From Begonia masoniana (lineage: Eukaryota > Streptophyta > Magnoliopsida > Cucurbitales > Begoniaceae), in the NCBI GenBank assembly GCA_022432975.1, contig CM039502.1:6438375-6502374 (forward strand): 64,000 nt of DNA, written 5' to 3'. Of this stretch, positions 13,040-24,142 are shown one piece after another (the stretch's first letter is position 1; each line of letters starts with the position of its first letter). A model generated the notes under the pieces. It was given only the letters and a program-made list of their open reading frames with translations. It was not told where the DNA came from and did not search any database. The position numbers and the translations under genes are program-made.

Positions 13040-14048
13040 TAGTTTTTCCTTCAAACCTTGCCCTTATATTGTTAAAGGTCTTTTCATCTAAAGATTTTGT
13101 AAAAATATCAGCTAAATAATTTTTGAAATTAAGAAACTCAAGAGATACGGCATCTTTTTAGGCATTATATTAGATGAAATGATACATAATCTCTATGTAT
13201 TTAATATGAGAATGTTGGATAGTATTTGTAGAGATATTTATGTCATTGCAATTGTCATGTCGAATAGGAAATTATTTTTTTATGTTTAACCATAATCTTC
13301 TAAGGTTCAATTCGCACGCAACTCGCAGCGACAATATATTCACTTTGGACAGTAGAAAGTTCCATCGAGGTTGGCTTCTTATAAAATCATGAGATTAAGG
13401 ATTCATCAAGAAATTGACAAGTTCCACTTGTAAACATTTGGTGATATCACCGTATTCAGAGTTAGTATATCCCACTAAATTAAATGAAGCTCCTTTGAAA
13501 TACAATAACCCTAAATAATAAGTTGTATTAAGATATTTGAAAATTCTCTTATCCACATTCAAATAAAACTCTTTAAGGGAATCTTAAATTAACACATAAG
13601 CACACACTAAAAAGAATATCAAGTCTAATTGTCGTTAAATATAAAAGTGAACTAGCATTACCACAATATTTCTTTATGTTTACACTCTTTTCAATTTAGT
13701 CTTTATCCAATTTAGCAAACGTGCTCATGAGAGTATGATGGGGTTTAGAGCTATCAATTCCAAATCTTTTAAGTAGCTCATTAGTATATTTTTCTTGATT
13801 TAAAAAATTCATTCTTTCGATTATTTAATTTGTAAACTAAGAAAGTATTTTATTTCATCTATCATACTCATTTTAAATTCACTTTGCATTATTTCGTACT
13901 CTTTGTAAAGTAATCCATTTGTTGAACCAAAAATAATATTATCAACATAAATTTGTACAACATGGATATCTGTAACCTTGTGTTTAGTGAACAAGGTGAA
14001 ATTAATCTCTCCTATCGTAAATTCTCTCTCTAAAATGAATTTACCCAA
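13040..14048 (-). mobile_element. Decayed Ty1/copia pol fragment
   Basis: Read on the minus strand, 14048-13821 encodes VQIYVDNIIFGSTN and QSEFKMSMIDEIKYFLSLQI, the reverse transcriptase palm of Ty1/copia elements, with the second catalytic Asp of YVDD replaced by Asn. Further along, in shifting frames, come NQEKYTNELLKRFGI and PHHTLMSTFAKLDKD (about 13790-13690), and then RNase H-like pieces: HDNCNDINISTNTIQHSHIK and LADIFTKSLDEKTFNN (about 13270-13070). Multiple stops and frame changes mark an old relic. Gag, integrase and both LTRs were not found. Confidence 0.85.
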
Positions 14049-15000
14049 CCTTTCATACCTAAGTTGAACTACACTCTCATTCTAGAAAAAAAGTGAACCA
14101 TATATTGTTTTTATTGAGTTAATTAGCTACATATTCTATTAATTGGTTTATTCATTTATTCGTAATGTTTTAAGTGTAATGTAATAAATTTACTTGTCAT
14201 CTATTGAACGATTTTATATTAAGAATTTGACACTCAAGAAAAATAATTTTAAATAAAATCTGAATACTGTGAAATAAACTTGGTAATTTGAGGAAGGTTT
14301 GAGTTTTAAGAAATTTCGAAAAATCATAGAATTTGATTGCTTGTTTAAAATAATTTTCTTAGAAATATCGATATTCAAATTTTAGAAACATAAATACATA
14401 TGTAACATCAACTCTATAGATTTATCTGATTTCATTTCCAGTATCAATTTATTCTTGAGCTAAATCAAACTTTTGACCTTACTATATATGAAATTATCAA
14501 CCGTGTTAACTATAAAAAGTTATACATAAATATAATGCTCATAATTTTCCTCAAGACTTGAATGATGTTGAAGTTCCATTTATAATTGAGAAAACTTTGG
14601 TCTTAGTATATACGAGTTTTTGAAAGTATTTCTTCTTCTCTCAACAGGGTTAGTATTGCTCATTTACTTTTAAACTTCTTGGTCAGACGCTGAAACCAAA
14701 AATAAGAACCATGACGTTATTTTCACGTTGGGGAAAGATTTGCAGACAATTGATGTAAACCAAGATAGCTATGTGACATAAGCGTACGAAAAAAATGAGA
14801 AAATAGTTGTTATCGTCGGTGCAACAAATCAGTCTTTTGATCTCGATGATTAGATCAACAATATAGTATTTAAGCATTTGAACTATATGTGCAAACCTAG
14901 GTTTAGAATCCACATATTTAACAAAGGAGACAAGCAAATCAACCATAAGCACGTCTAGAGTGCCAAATCACATTAGAAATTAAGATAAAATAACTATTGA
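14049..15000. other. AT-rich intergenic, no gene seen
   Basis: No recognisable gene. A minus-strand ORF at 14683-14952 (89 codons) has no family resemblance and an unusual composition, so it is left out. The upstream continuation of the copia relic may lie here but is too decayed to read. Confidence 0.4.
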
Positions 15001-15006
15001 CCTACT

Positions 15007-15414
15007 ACGTGTCCACTAAGGTGACGCATCAGCAAAGAATGCCCCACCTCCGTCCCACGTCACATCCCAATGGACCCTACTTACTGCCGACGTATAGCCA
15101 ACCATGACATCCTCCCACGTCCTCGGACACGTTCTATAATTTGATTGGCTTGATGTTTGAACTCCTAGTACAGCGTGTCCCTCACTCTCTCTCCTTCTCT
15201 CTGTCTCTCTCCTTTGCTCCTTCGTCTTTTGACTTCTTTCCTGTAATTCGCGAACAATCCAAACGCGCTGGAGCTCAGTTCATACGAGAAGGGAAAGGAC
15301 AGATGGAAGTGAAATCGACAGAGTACGTTTTAAATCGTACTCCAACAGATTATCAACAACTGTTCCGATTCTTTACTTACTCGCGTCTGATCCGCGTCGT
15401 ATGATGCTATAAAG
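15007..15414 (+). promoter_or_regulatory. Dehydrin promoter with ABRE and DRE motifs
   Basis: Within 130 bases lie four ACGT-core ABRE-like sites, acgtgtcc (15007), cccacgtc (15055), ccacgtcc (15115) and acacgt (15127), plus one DRE/CRT core gccgac (15086-15091). A TATA-like ctataaag at 15407-15414 sits 126 bases before the start codon. ABRE binds ABF/AREB bZIP factors and DRE binds DREB/CBF factors; the mix is typical for dehydrins induced by abscisic acid, drought and cold. Actual regulation is inferred. Confidence 0.7.
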
Positions 15415-15539
15415 CCATCGGCTCTGCAATTTCTCAAACCCATAATCAGAAAAACCTTCCATAGGAGCTTTGAATTCTTATTCCTTAAAAGATCGAGTTT
15501 TTTTGTTTTTCATTTGAAAGCGTCCCAAGTTTAGCTTCA

Positions 15540-16311
15540 ATGGCGCAGGAGTACAGAAAGAACCATGAGTATGAGACAGAGGCGGGAGAGGTCGAGGCCA
15601 AGGACCGAGGACTGTTCGATTTCATGGGGAAGAAGGAGGAGGAGAAGCCGAGTGAGAAAATTCAGGAGGAGGCGATCCTTTCCCAGTTCGAGAAAGTGCA
15701 GGTGGACGAAGTAGACAAGCCAAAGTGGGAGAAGGAGGAGGAGTATAAAGAAAAGGAAGAACGTAAAGAAGAGAACGGGGAGAAGAAGGATAGTGTTGTA
15801 AGAAAGCTTCAACGCTCCGACAGCAGCTCCAGCTCGGTAAGTTTTATTTTTCTTAGCACTTTGGAATATCAAACCCAGCGAGAAAGTTAATCGTATCATT
15901 TATGGTGGGATTGAACTGCAGTCAAGCGATGAAGAAGAAGGCGAAGGGGAAGAGAAGAAGAAGAAGAAGAAATGGTTGAAGGAGAAGATCACCGGAGACA
16001 AAGATGAGGAAGAGAAGAAGGAAGAGCACGATGCTACCGCCACCATCCCCGAGGAGAAATACGAGGATGTCGAGGTAGACAGCTCGGAGACAGTTCAACC
16101 GGCGGGAAAGAAAGGGTTCCTCGAGAAAATCAAGGAAAAACTCCCCGGACAGAAGAAGAACGAGGAGCCTCATCCAGCTCCGGCTCCGGCAGACTGTGGT
16201 GCAGCTGAAAAGATATCCCATGAAGGAGAACCGAAGGAGAAGAAGGGACTGTTGGATAAGATTAAGGAGAAGCTTCCTGGATATAACTCCAGGACTGAGC
16301 AAGTGAAGTAG
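15540..16311 (+). CDS. Acidic F-S-K2 dehydrin (COR47/ERD10 type)
   Basis: A LEA group 2 protein: an intrinsically disordered hydrophilin that protects membranes and enzymes during dehydration or cold. Two exons, 15540-15836 and 15922-16311, give 228 residues. The intron splits the serine tract, the usual place in this family. Visible modules are an F-segment ([12 protein letters not shown], residues 19-30), an S-segment ([10 protein letters not shown] followed by SSDEEE, about 90-105; the CK2-type phosphorylation tract), a lysine run with a poor K-like stretch ([14 protein letters not shown], about 113-126), and two good K-segments, [14 protein letters not shown] (162-175) and [14 protein letters not shown] (207-220). 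The product is rich in Glu and Lys and nearly free of Cys and Trp. Intact and well supported. Confidence 0.96.
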
Positions 16312-16751
16312 AAGGAGCAGTCTGCTTAGAAATTCATCCCCTCCCGTCCGCCTCTGGTTTGGTTTGTTGGTCTGTCATAAAATTATTCAGTGTTTTTCAT
16401 CTGTTCTCTAGACTTTTTCGTATTGTTATTTGTAATGATTGTATTATTTGAGTTGATTATGGAAGCTAGTGTTAATATTTTAAGTTGTTGTAAAGTAGAA
16501 AACAATGTTGAAAAATAAAAAAAAATATTTTGATTTGCATAATTATTAATAGCTAGAAATTTTATTCTCAAAATTTCCATTAGTCACAACGATGGACAAA
16601 GGCCTACCTAGGAGACATCAAAGCTCGTCTGATAAATCTAAGCGTTTGAGCAAAAGTCATCCATGACATCGAATCTATGCACTAGATCCGATGACCCATC
16701 TTTTAAAACTATAAATAAGTGAACTGCAATTGAGTTTCCGGCACCAAAGAG
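16312..16751. other. Dehydrin 3' flank and ceramidase 5' flank
   Basis: AT-rich 3' UTR-like sequence follows the dehydrin stop. The last 150 bases should carry the ceramidase promoter; a possible TATA-like ctataaata lies at about 16709-16717. No gene. Confidence 0.45.
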
Positions 16752-19700
16752 ATGACAGGGACAAAAATGGAGGAATCTTGTCTTCTCATAGCAATCTACA
16801 GCGCAGCTCTTGTTGCCTATGCCGCCATTGGAGTTGCAGAGGGAGAGTACTTGATCGGGGTAGGCAGCTACGACATGACAGGCCCTGCTGAGGGAGTGAA
16901 CATGATGGGTTATGCCAATCTAGATCAAAACACTGCCGGTATCCATTTCAGACTAAGAGCCAGGACGTTCATCGTTGCAGAGAGTTCCGATGGGCCAAGA
17001 TTTGCGTTTGTGAATCTTGATGCTGGAATGGCTTCACAGTTGGTGACCATTAAAGTACTTGAGCGGCTCAAGTCAAGGTATCATGTCGTAGCCAAAATTT
17101 GCTCATACATATTAGGAGGTTGCGGTACAAATCTAAAACATGTGACCGACCTAGAAACGAAAAAACTACTCTGGTGCTCTTATTACAATATTGTCCGTTT
17201 TGGGTAGGAGTCAGCACAAATTTGTTCTTAGAATTAATCCGAAACATGTTATATTAGATAGAAAGCATAATTTTTCTTATAAACTATATATTTTTCACTC
17301 TCTCAAACGAAGTGAGATTATACATCCTCACTAGTATGAGTTTGACTGCCACACTTAGTGTCACGAGCGGTTGTAGTTTAATGTCTTCATGATTAAGAAA
17401 ACTAAGTAAAGTTATTAAGTTTAAAAATGACAATGTTAACATGGTTTTGTTACCAAGATTTGGAGAGATATACAGCGAGGAAAACGTAGCAATCAGTGGG
17501 ATTCATACTCATGCTGGGCCGGGAGGCTATTTACAGTACTTGGTCTATTCAATTACTTCATTAGGCTTTGTGGAGCAATCGTTTGATGCAATAGTTACTG
17601 CAATAGAACAGAGCATTGTCCAGGCTCACCAAAGCCTCAGGCCTGGCTCAATTTTCATCAACAAAGGTGGCCTCAGATTCTCTCCTTTCTTCCCCGGTAA
17701 AGAAAAGTGGCTCGTTTAACGGCTCGATTGCGCCGATGTTTTGTCAGGGGATTTGACGAACGCTGGCATAAACAGAAGCCCGAGTGCCTACCTGCTGAAT
17801 CCGGAAGAAGAGAGAGCTCGATATCCAGCCAATGTCGATACCGAAATGACCCTTTTGAAGTTTGTCGATGAGGCAACCGGAAAAAGCATCGGAGCGTTCA
17901 GCTGGTTTCCGACGCATGGAACTTCAATGAGCAGGGACAACAAACTCATCAGTGGAGATAACAAAGGAGCTGCTGCTAGATTTTTTGAAGACTGGTTTGT
18001 TTTAGCAGGAAACAATTCCTCTGTCTCGTCAAGTAAGCTAGCTTCTAGCCCAGATTTACATCGGAAATTATGAAAAAATTGTTGGGAATTATGTGCCCAA
18101 CAAGCAAAATCGAGTCTGAGTTCGTGTTCTCGTGAGAGACAGATATTGGCAGATTGGTAGAGAAAGCACAGAAGATTGAAGCCACTGGAGGAAAGCCCTG
18201 CAGCAGAAACACTAGCCAAGGGTTTAAAGTGCGGAAGAACGATGGCTCTCTATTTGTGGGGGCCTTTTCCCAATCAAATGTCGGAGACGTTAGCCCGAAT
18301 GTCCTCGGAGCTTTCTGTACCGATACCGGAAAACCTTGCGACTTCAATCACTCCTCTTGCAATGGCAACGATCAATTATGCGTCGGCCGAGGGCCTGGGT
18401 AGTTTCACTTTCATCTCTTTTGCCCGAATTCTCTCTTTCTCTCGCGCATGCTTCGGTTTAATAAACTGGATTTGATTATGTTAGTCTTTTAACAGTTACC
18501 CAGATGAGATATTAAGCACAGAGATCATAGGGAATAGACAATTTTCAAAGGCAGCTCATCTTTTTACATCTGCAACTGAGCAACTAACAGGGAAGATAGA
18601 TTATCGACATGTTTACCTTAATTTCACCGACATCGAGGTTGATCTGGGGGAAAACAATACTGTCAAGACGTGTCCGGCTGCTCTCGGTCCGGGTTTTGCC
18701 GCCGGAACGACCGACGGGCCTGGTGTCTTCGGCTTTCAACAAGGCGATACAAAGGTCGTTTACTGGTTTCATTACCTTTCTCCTTCTTGCTTTTTCAGGC
18801 AAAACATATTCACCAAGTGAAAGACACCAACATTTGCAGATTAACAAGTTATGGAAGAAATTGAGGGATTTGTTGAAGGAACCGAGCGAATATCAAGCAA
18901 GCTGCCAAAAGCCGAAGACGGTTCTGCTCGACACTGGCGAAATGTTTGTACCTTATGCTTGGGCGGTTAGTCAAGTCCCGCTTGAACTTCGATTCAATAG
19001 TTCAAACTAAAATACAACTCATTAATTCCATTGATTTATGTATTTGCAGCCAGCAATTCTTCCAATACAAATTTTGAGGCTGGGAAAACTGATAATACTT
19101 TCTGTACCAGGAGGTTCGTCTTCCTCCTGATCACACTCTTAGCCGAATGATTTACTTGGTTTTGTTTCTAAGAATTTAAATGAAATCAGAGTTCACAACA
19201 ATGGCTGGTAGGAGACTAAGAGAGGCAGTGAAGCAGACTTTGATAAGCGAAGGTGACGGAGAATTTGACGGCGACAGCCACATCGTCATCGCAGGCCTCA
19301 CAAATACTTACTCTCAGTATATAGCAACTCTCGAAGAATATGCGCAACAACGATACGAGGTACGTAACAAAAAAAAAATCGCACAGTTTGGCTCCTTGGT
19401 CGATATTCACGGAAGTTGGACGGGATATGCAGGGAGCTTCGACTCTTTACGGACAATATACATTATCGGCATATATTCAAGAATTCAATAAATTAGCACA
19501 AGCAATGTCGAAAGGCGAGAAAATCGTCAAACCAATATCATCCCCACCAGATCTCTCCTCTGTGCAGCTCAGACTTCTGCCTGACCCTCTGCCAGAATCA
19601 CCTCCCACAGGCATAAACTTTGGAGACATGCAAGAAGATATTAGGCAGCCAAAAGAGGGCAGGTTCAAGAAAGGAGATATCCCAAGAGCCACATTTTGGA

Positions 19701-19987
19701 GCGCAAATCCAAGGCATGATCTCTTGACAGAAGGCACGTTTGCAGTTGTGGAAACCCTGCAGAAGGGAAGATGGATATCAGCCTATGATGACGATGATTT
19801 CAGCTTGTTCTTCAAGTGGAAGTTAGATAATAGTAGCCTGTTTAGCTTAGCAACGATTGAATGGAAAATACCATTAGAGGCTACTCCCGGAGTCTATCGG
19901 CTGCGGCATTTTGGGTCGGCAAAGACTGCGATCGATGCTCCGAACATTTACTTCACCGGTGCTTCGAGCGCTTTTGCAGTCTCGTAG
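16752..19987 (+). CDS. NCER: Neutral ceramidase, complete copy
   Basis: Neutral ceramidases hydrolyse ceramide to sphingoid base and fatty acid in the ER/Golgi or outside the plasma membrane. Nine exons: 16752-17077, 17458-17666, 17748-18032, 18143-18398, 18496-18754, 18840-18965, 19050-19113, 19190-19359 and 19433-19987. All phases agree: 2250 nt, 749 residues, slightly shorter than usual. The N-terminus has a hydrophobic signal-like stretch (LLIAIYSAALVAYAAIGVA). Zinc-site HTHAGPGG has His125 and His127. NRSPSAYL is at 187-194. The amidase motif GDVSPN carries the presumed nucleophile Ser324. The C-terminal Ig-like part ends in GASSAFAVS. The exon 3/exon 4 join lacks about 30 residues seen in relatives, so that junction is the least certain. 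A second ATG (16767) could also start the protein. A truncated tandem copy follows at 30752. Confidence 0.93.
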
Positions 19988-22204
19988 ACACTCTCTAAAG
20001 TTTTTTATGTTGTGTTTGTGCCTTTAATATAGATAAGAAAAGCATTTGAATCCTTCAATTTAGAGATTTGTGGAATTTCAAAGACCATCTCTAAACATTT
20101 GTTACAAGATCTATTTTTAACCATCCTTGAGTCGCAATCCAAGCGATAAAAAGAATTCAAGGATTAGCTCGTACAGGCCGGCCCAACGACGATCTAATTG
20201 GCCATACTCGGTAGAACAGACATTGGACTATCTTTTTTTGGGTCCTAAACCCGGACAATTACATAGCCAATACGAAGAGCATCATGAATTATATACGACG
20301 TATAATCTAGGAATAGGACGTATTTGAAACTTTAGGAGATAATCTCTTCTCTCTTTCTCTCTCTAGATTCATTTTGCACTCCTCAAGCTTGTCTTGCACA
20401 CCAAGCTTGCATATTACACGTGAAACAGGATTGTGATCGTCCGTTTAAAAGACGACCAGTTTGAATAGATTTATCAAAAGCGCAGCCTGCCTTTGCCATC
20501 AAGTTCTTGTCGTAAAGTTTGACTTGGCCAACCTTGTTTGTCTGACCCACCTGCTATATAACTGATAAGAGCGCTATCCTATTAACGAATGGTGGAAATG
20601 AGTTAACCTCGTCGGGGGCCGGGTGAGGGTTAATCATTTCCCGGCCACCCTTTTTTATGGCGGCGATTTTCACTTGTTTTTTTGGCCGTCGGCCGGAGGG
20701 AGATAGAGTGTGAAATCCGATCACCATTGCCGGAATTGATGTCTATATTTCTTGCTTTCTTGTTTTAGTGTGCTTTTTCTTCATGAATTTTAAGCTTGGT
20801 TGATCCAACAATGGCGGACTTTTGCTTCTACTCGTAAACTTCGTTGCATTTTCAAAATCTCTGAAAATAGTTTTACGGATGGCCTATGATGACTTCAGAA
20901 TTAGCCTACATCGTCTGACTTTCTAGTGACGTGTACAGTAATACGTGAGGCCTGCTTTTTGAAAAGATGCCTGGATCATACCCACTCTTGGATGAAGAAC
21001 ATTTTGAAAAATAAAACATTTGTTTTTTGACGTGTCAATTGTTTGTTTGCCAGTCATGTTTTAGTAGTGAATATTCGTAGAAAATTTTGATAGTTACGTG
21101 GAAGAAGAGAGAAGAAATTTAAAGGGAGAGAGAGAAGATGATAGGTGGTTTTCAGTTGTGGCTTCACGTAGAGAGGAATCTAGAGAGAGGAAAAAATAAA
21201 ACATTTGTTTTTGCCGTGTCAATTGTTTGTAGTGTTTTAGTAGTGAATCTAATGTGTGCTATATTGCAGCGATGTTCCAGTCGAACCGTCCCCCCGACAT
21301 AAGGTCATTGTTAGTACGTAAGTGTAGAGTGTACTTATAGAATTAATGTCGATATTGAACGTTGAAGAGTGGACAATTTGACATCTTAATTTCTATTTTT
21401 ATTTGATTGCAAAAGCTTGCATTGCAACAACAATGATGAAATAATTATGAATTTTTCGTAGAAAATTTTCTCATACTCTGCCTTCGGTTTTTTTTCATTT
21501 AATTTATATTTTCGCGTTGGGTATATTATATTAGATTAAATAATGGTTATTCCTAGGGTTCATTGATATTGTTTTTGTTAATTTAAAGACAATTAAACTT
21601 AGTTGTTTTGATGATGAATATGCTAAATTGTGTAATTAATTTTAAGTTACCCATTGAGTAGTAATTTGAATGTAAAGTTTATTTTATCTATTTTACTTTG
21701 GCATACCCATGAAGAAAAGTATTTGGTTATGGTAACATGTTTGTTTGAGTCCTCTTAGTGAATGTCAAAGTTCATAGGACTTACATGATGAAAATAAAAA
21801 GAGATTGCATGTCAAATTTGTGAAGAAACTATTCATGAACCGGAGAGAGCTACAAGTGTTGATCGGTTCAGCAAAGGGTCAATCGTTGTAATGCTGAAAA
21901 GAGTCATAGAGAACTCAAAGTGTCGACCATTAAAGAAGGGTCGACTAGTGCAACATTGAGAAGAATTACAAGTCTTTCAAAGTGTCGACCGATGCAGTTT
22001 ACCAACAATGAAAGGTCGACACATGTCAAACACTAGAGAATTGTTTCAAGTACTTGATAGCTCAAAGTGTCTACCGGTATCTCAAAGTATCGACCAATGC
22101 AGTCTATCAAGGGATCTACCAAGTTGTTTAGAACGTTCAAAAAATCGCACAATGGTCATGAAAGTGTCGACCGAAGATGTTGGGCGGTCGATCAATACCT
22201 TATC
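18551..22204 (+). repeat. Ceramidase tandem duplication, unit 1
   Basis: From mid exon 5 through the gene end and 2.2 kb of 3' flank, this DNA is nearly identical to 30752-34690, differing by scattered substitutions and small indels. The copies stay aligned across introns and flank, so this was a DNA-level tandem duplication and not a retrocopy. The flank holds no recognisable gene. A 66-codon ORF at 20127 is kept in unit 2 merely because the DNA is so similar. Homology resumes after the solo LTR at 25453. Confidence 0.92.
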
Positions 22205-22439
22205 TGTCACGACCCTAAAACTGTACCCATATTTCCGTACTATATTTTTTTTTTTTAAAAACTCTATACTTTTAATAAATTGCGGAACCCTAACCGAAAT
22301 CGAAACCAGAATCGAAATCGGAATTTAAAATCTAGGTTTAAAACCATTTAAAACAAACATAAAATTAATTAAATAAAATCCTTATAATCAATTAAAAACA
22401 GAACAATGGAGGGAGGGCAAAACTGTCCAGCCCAGTGAC

Positions 22440-22580
22440 AAAAAAGGGCAGCGATCAGTCGCTGCATGTTACATGCAGCGACTGATCGCTGCATGTGCTA
22501 CAGCGAGCGGCGACCAGTCGCTGCTTGCTGCAGCGATTGATCGCTGCACACCATGCAGCGATCGCTCCTCATGCGATCAC
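22440..22580. repeat. Palindromic GCAGCGATC island in LTR
   Basis: A GC-rich island has at least seven copies of gcagcgatc or its complement gatcgctgc in both orientations, for example gcagcgactgatcgctgc, so it could fold into hairpins. It starts 235 bases inside the LTR. The related LTR at 37819-40979 has a comparable island at the matching place with a different core, ggcgatcgatcgcc. Confidence 0.75.
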
Positions 22581-22829
22581 TCGTCACTCCTTCTGTTTTC
22601 TCTTCTTCTCTGTTTTTATTTTACAAGTGCTCTCTGGAATTGAATTCCAGAGAGCAATACACCTTACAACATATCAACTTCTAACTTAATCTCAACTCAA
22701 ACTTTTTCTAAATTGAACCAGCTTGCAGCGGGCTTTGCGAAATCCAACTGCAAGGATCGCTCTAAAAATCGAGCATATCCATAACCATCCTAAAATCATC
22801 AAAACATTCCCATAACGTTTAATTAACAG

Positions 22830-23161
22830 TTTAAACCAAAACATTTTGAAACATTAAACATAAAACCTATCAACTACCAGAACCAAACATCCTATAACGT
22901 CTATACAATCATCAATCCAAAACCCTCAAAATCTATACATACTGTCCCCACGGGTCAGGTAAGCCTCGACTGCGCCAGCACACCACCGCAGTCATCCTCC
23001 GTCAACTGGACTCAAGCCTCCGGAGGAGGGACATCGTCTCACCTGCCTCGATGTCTAGGTCACCTACACCATACAATACACTATGAGATGAAATCCCAGT
23101 AAGACTCGTAAATACAATGCATGCTGTGCGAATGAGTTCATTAATCATGTATGTTTTCTTT
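22830..23161. repeat. 332-bp LTR-internal duplication, copy 1
   Basis: Nearly identical to 23810-24142, with one visible small difference (atcgtctcacc against atcgttcctcacc). The two lie 980 bp apart and flank a 152-bp unique piece plus the 16-bp array. Confidence 0.93.
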
Positions 23162-23313
23162 ACTATGTAATGCTCAATAGGTGTCACCGAGATCCTATCC
23201 CTCTAACTGGAGAGAGCTCATCCAGCGGGCGGACTACTCTTTCCAGCTAGAGGCGGGGGTGCACGCTTATACACGTACAGCCGTGCCTGAGCCCCACCTC
23301 GCGGGACCAAGAC

Positions 23314-23809
23314 TTTCGGCCAATACGCCTTTCGGCCAATACGCCTTTCGGCCAATACGCCTTTCGGCCAATACGCCTTTCGGCCAATACGCCTTTCGGC
23401 CAATACGCCTTTCGGCCAATACGCCTTTCGGCCAATACGCCTTTCGGCCAATACGCCTTTCGGCCAATACGCCTTTCGGCCAATACGCCTTTCGGCCAAT
23501 ACGCCTTTCGGCCAATACGCCTTTCGGCCAATACGCCTTTCGGCCAATACGCCTTTCGGCCAATACGCCTTTCGGCCAATACGCCTTTCGGCCAATACGC
23601 CTTTCGGCCAATACGCCTTTCGGCCAATACGCCTTTCGGCCAATACGCCTTTCGGCCAATACGCCTTTCGGCCAATACGCCTTTCGGCCAATACGCCTTT
23701 CGGCCAATACGCCTTTCGGCCAATACGCCTTTCGGCCAATACGCCTTTCGGCCAATACGCCTTTCGGCCAATACGCCTTTCGGCCAATACGCCTTTCGGC
23801 CAATACGCC
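23314..23809. repeat. 31 perfect copies of a 16-bp unit
   Basis: The unit tttcggccaatacgcc is repeated exactly 31 times (496 bp) with no substitution that I can see. Two further, partly degenerate copies lie apart at about 24144-24178. Because 16 is not a multiple of 3, the array is open in several frames on both strands, producing repetitive ORFs with a 16-residue period that are not genes. There are no spacers, so it is not a CRISPR array. Confidence 0.97.
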
Positions 23810-24142
23810 TTTAAACCAAAACATTTTGAAACATTAAACATAAAACCTATCAACTACCAGAACCAAACATCCTATAACGTCTATACAATCATCAATCCAA
23901 AACCCTCAAAATCTATACATACTGTCCCCACGGGTCAGGTAAGCCTCGACTGCGCCAGCACACCACCGCAGTCATCCTCCGTCAACTGGACTCAAGCCTC
24001 CGGAGGAGGGACATCGTTCCTCACCTGCCTCGATGTCTAGGTCACCTACACCATACAATACACTATGAGATGAAATCCCAGTAAGACTCGTAAATACAAT
24101 GCATGCTGTGCGAATGAGTTCATTAATCATGTATGTTTTCTT
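23810..24142. repeat. 332-bp LTR-internal duplication, copy 2
   Basis: Second copy of 22830-23161. It begins directly at the end of the 16-bp array and is itself followed by two more array units, so array and duplication probably grew by unequal exchange or replication slippage together. Confidence 0.93.

Noticed and set aside
13821..14048. ORF of 75 codons as an active reverse transcriptase
   Set aside because: The catalytic Asp is replaced and the following domains are split by stops; it is a relic.
20127..20327. 66-codon ORF kept in both ceramidase flanks (also 32334-32534)
   Set aside because: Conservation is explained by the near identity of the duplicated DNA; no family resemblance and substitutions are not biased to silent sites.
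23314..23809. CRISPR-like array
   Set aside because: Units are directly adjacent with no spacers, and the DNA is a plant LTR.
23181..23853. Long repetitive ORFs (up to 218 codons) on both strands across the 16-bp array
   Set aside because: They exist only because the 16-bp unit lacks stops; period 16 residues in several frames, no start context, and inside a solo LTR.
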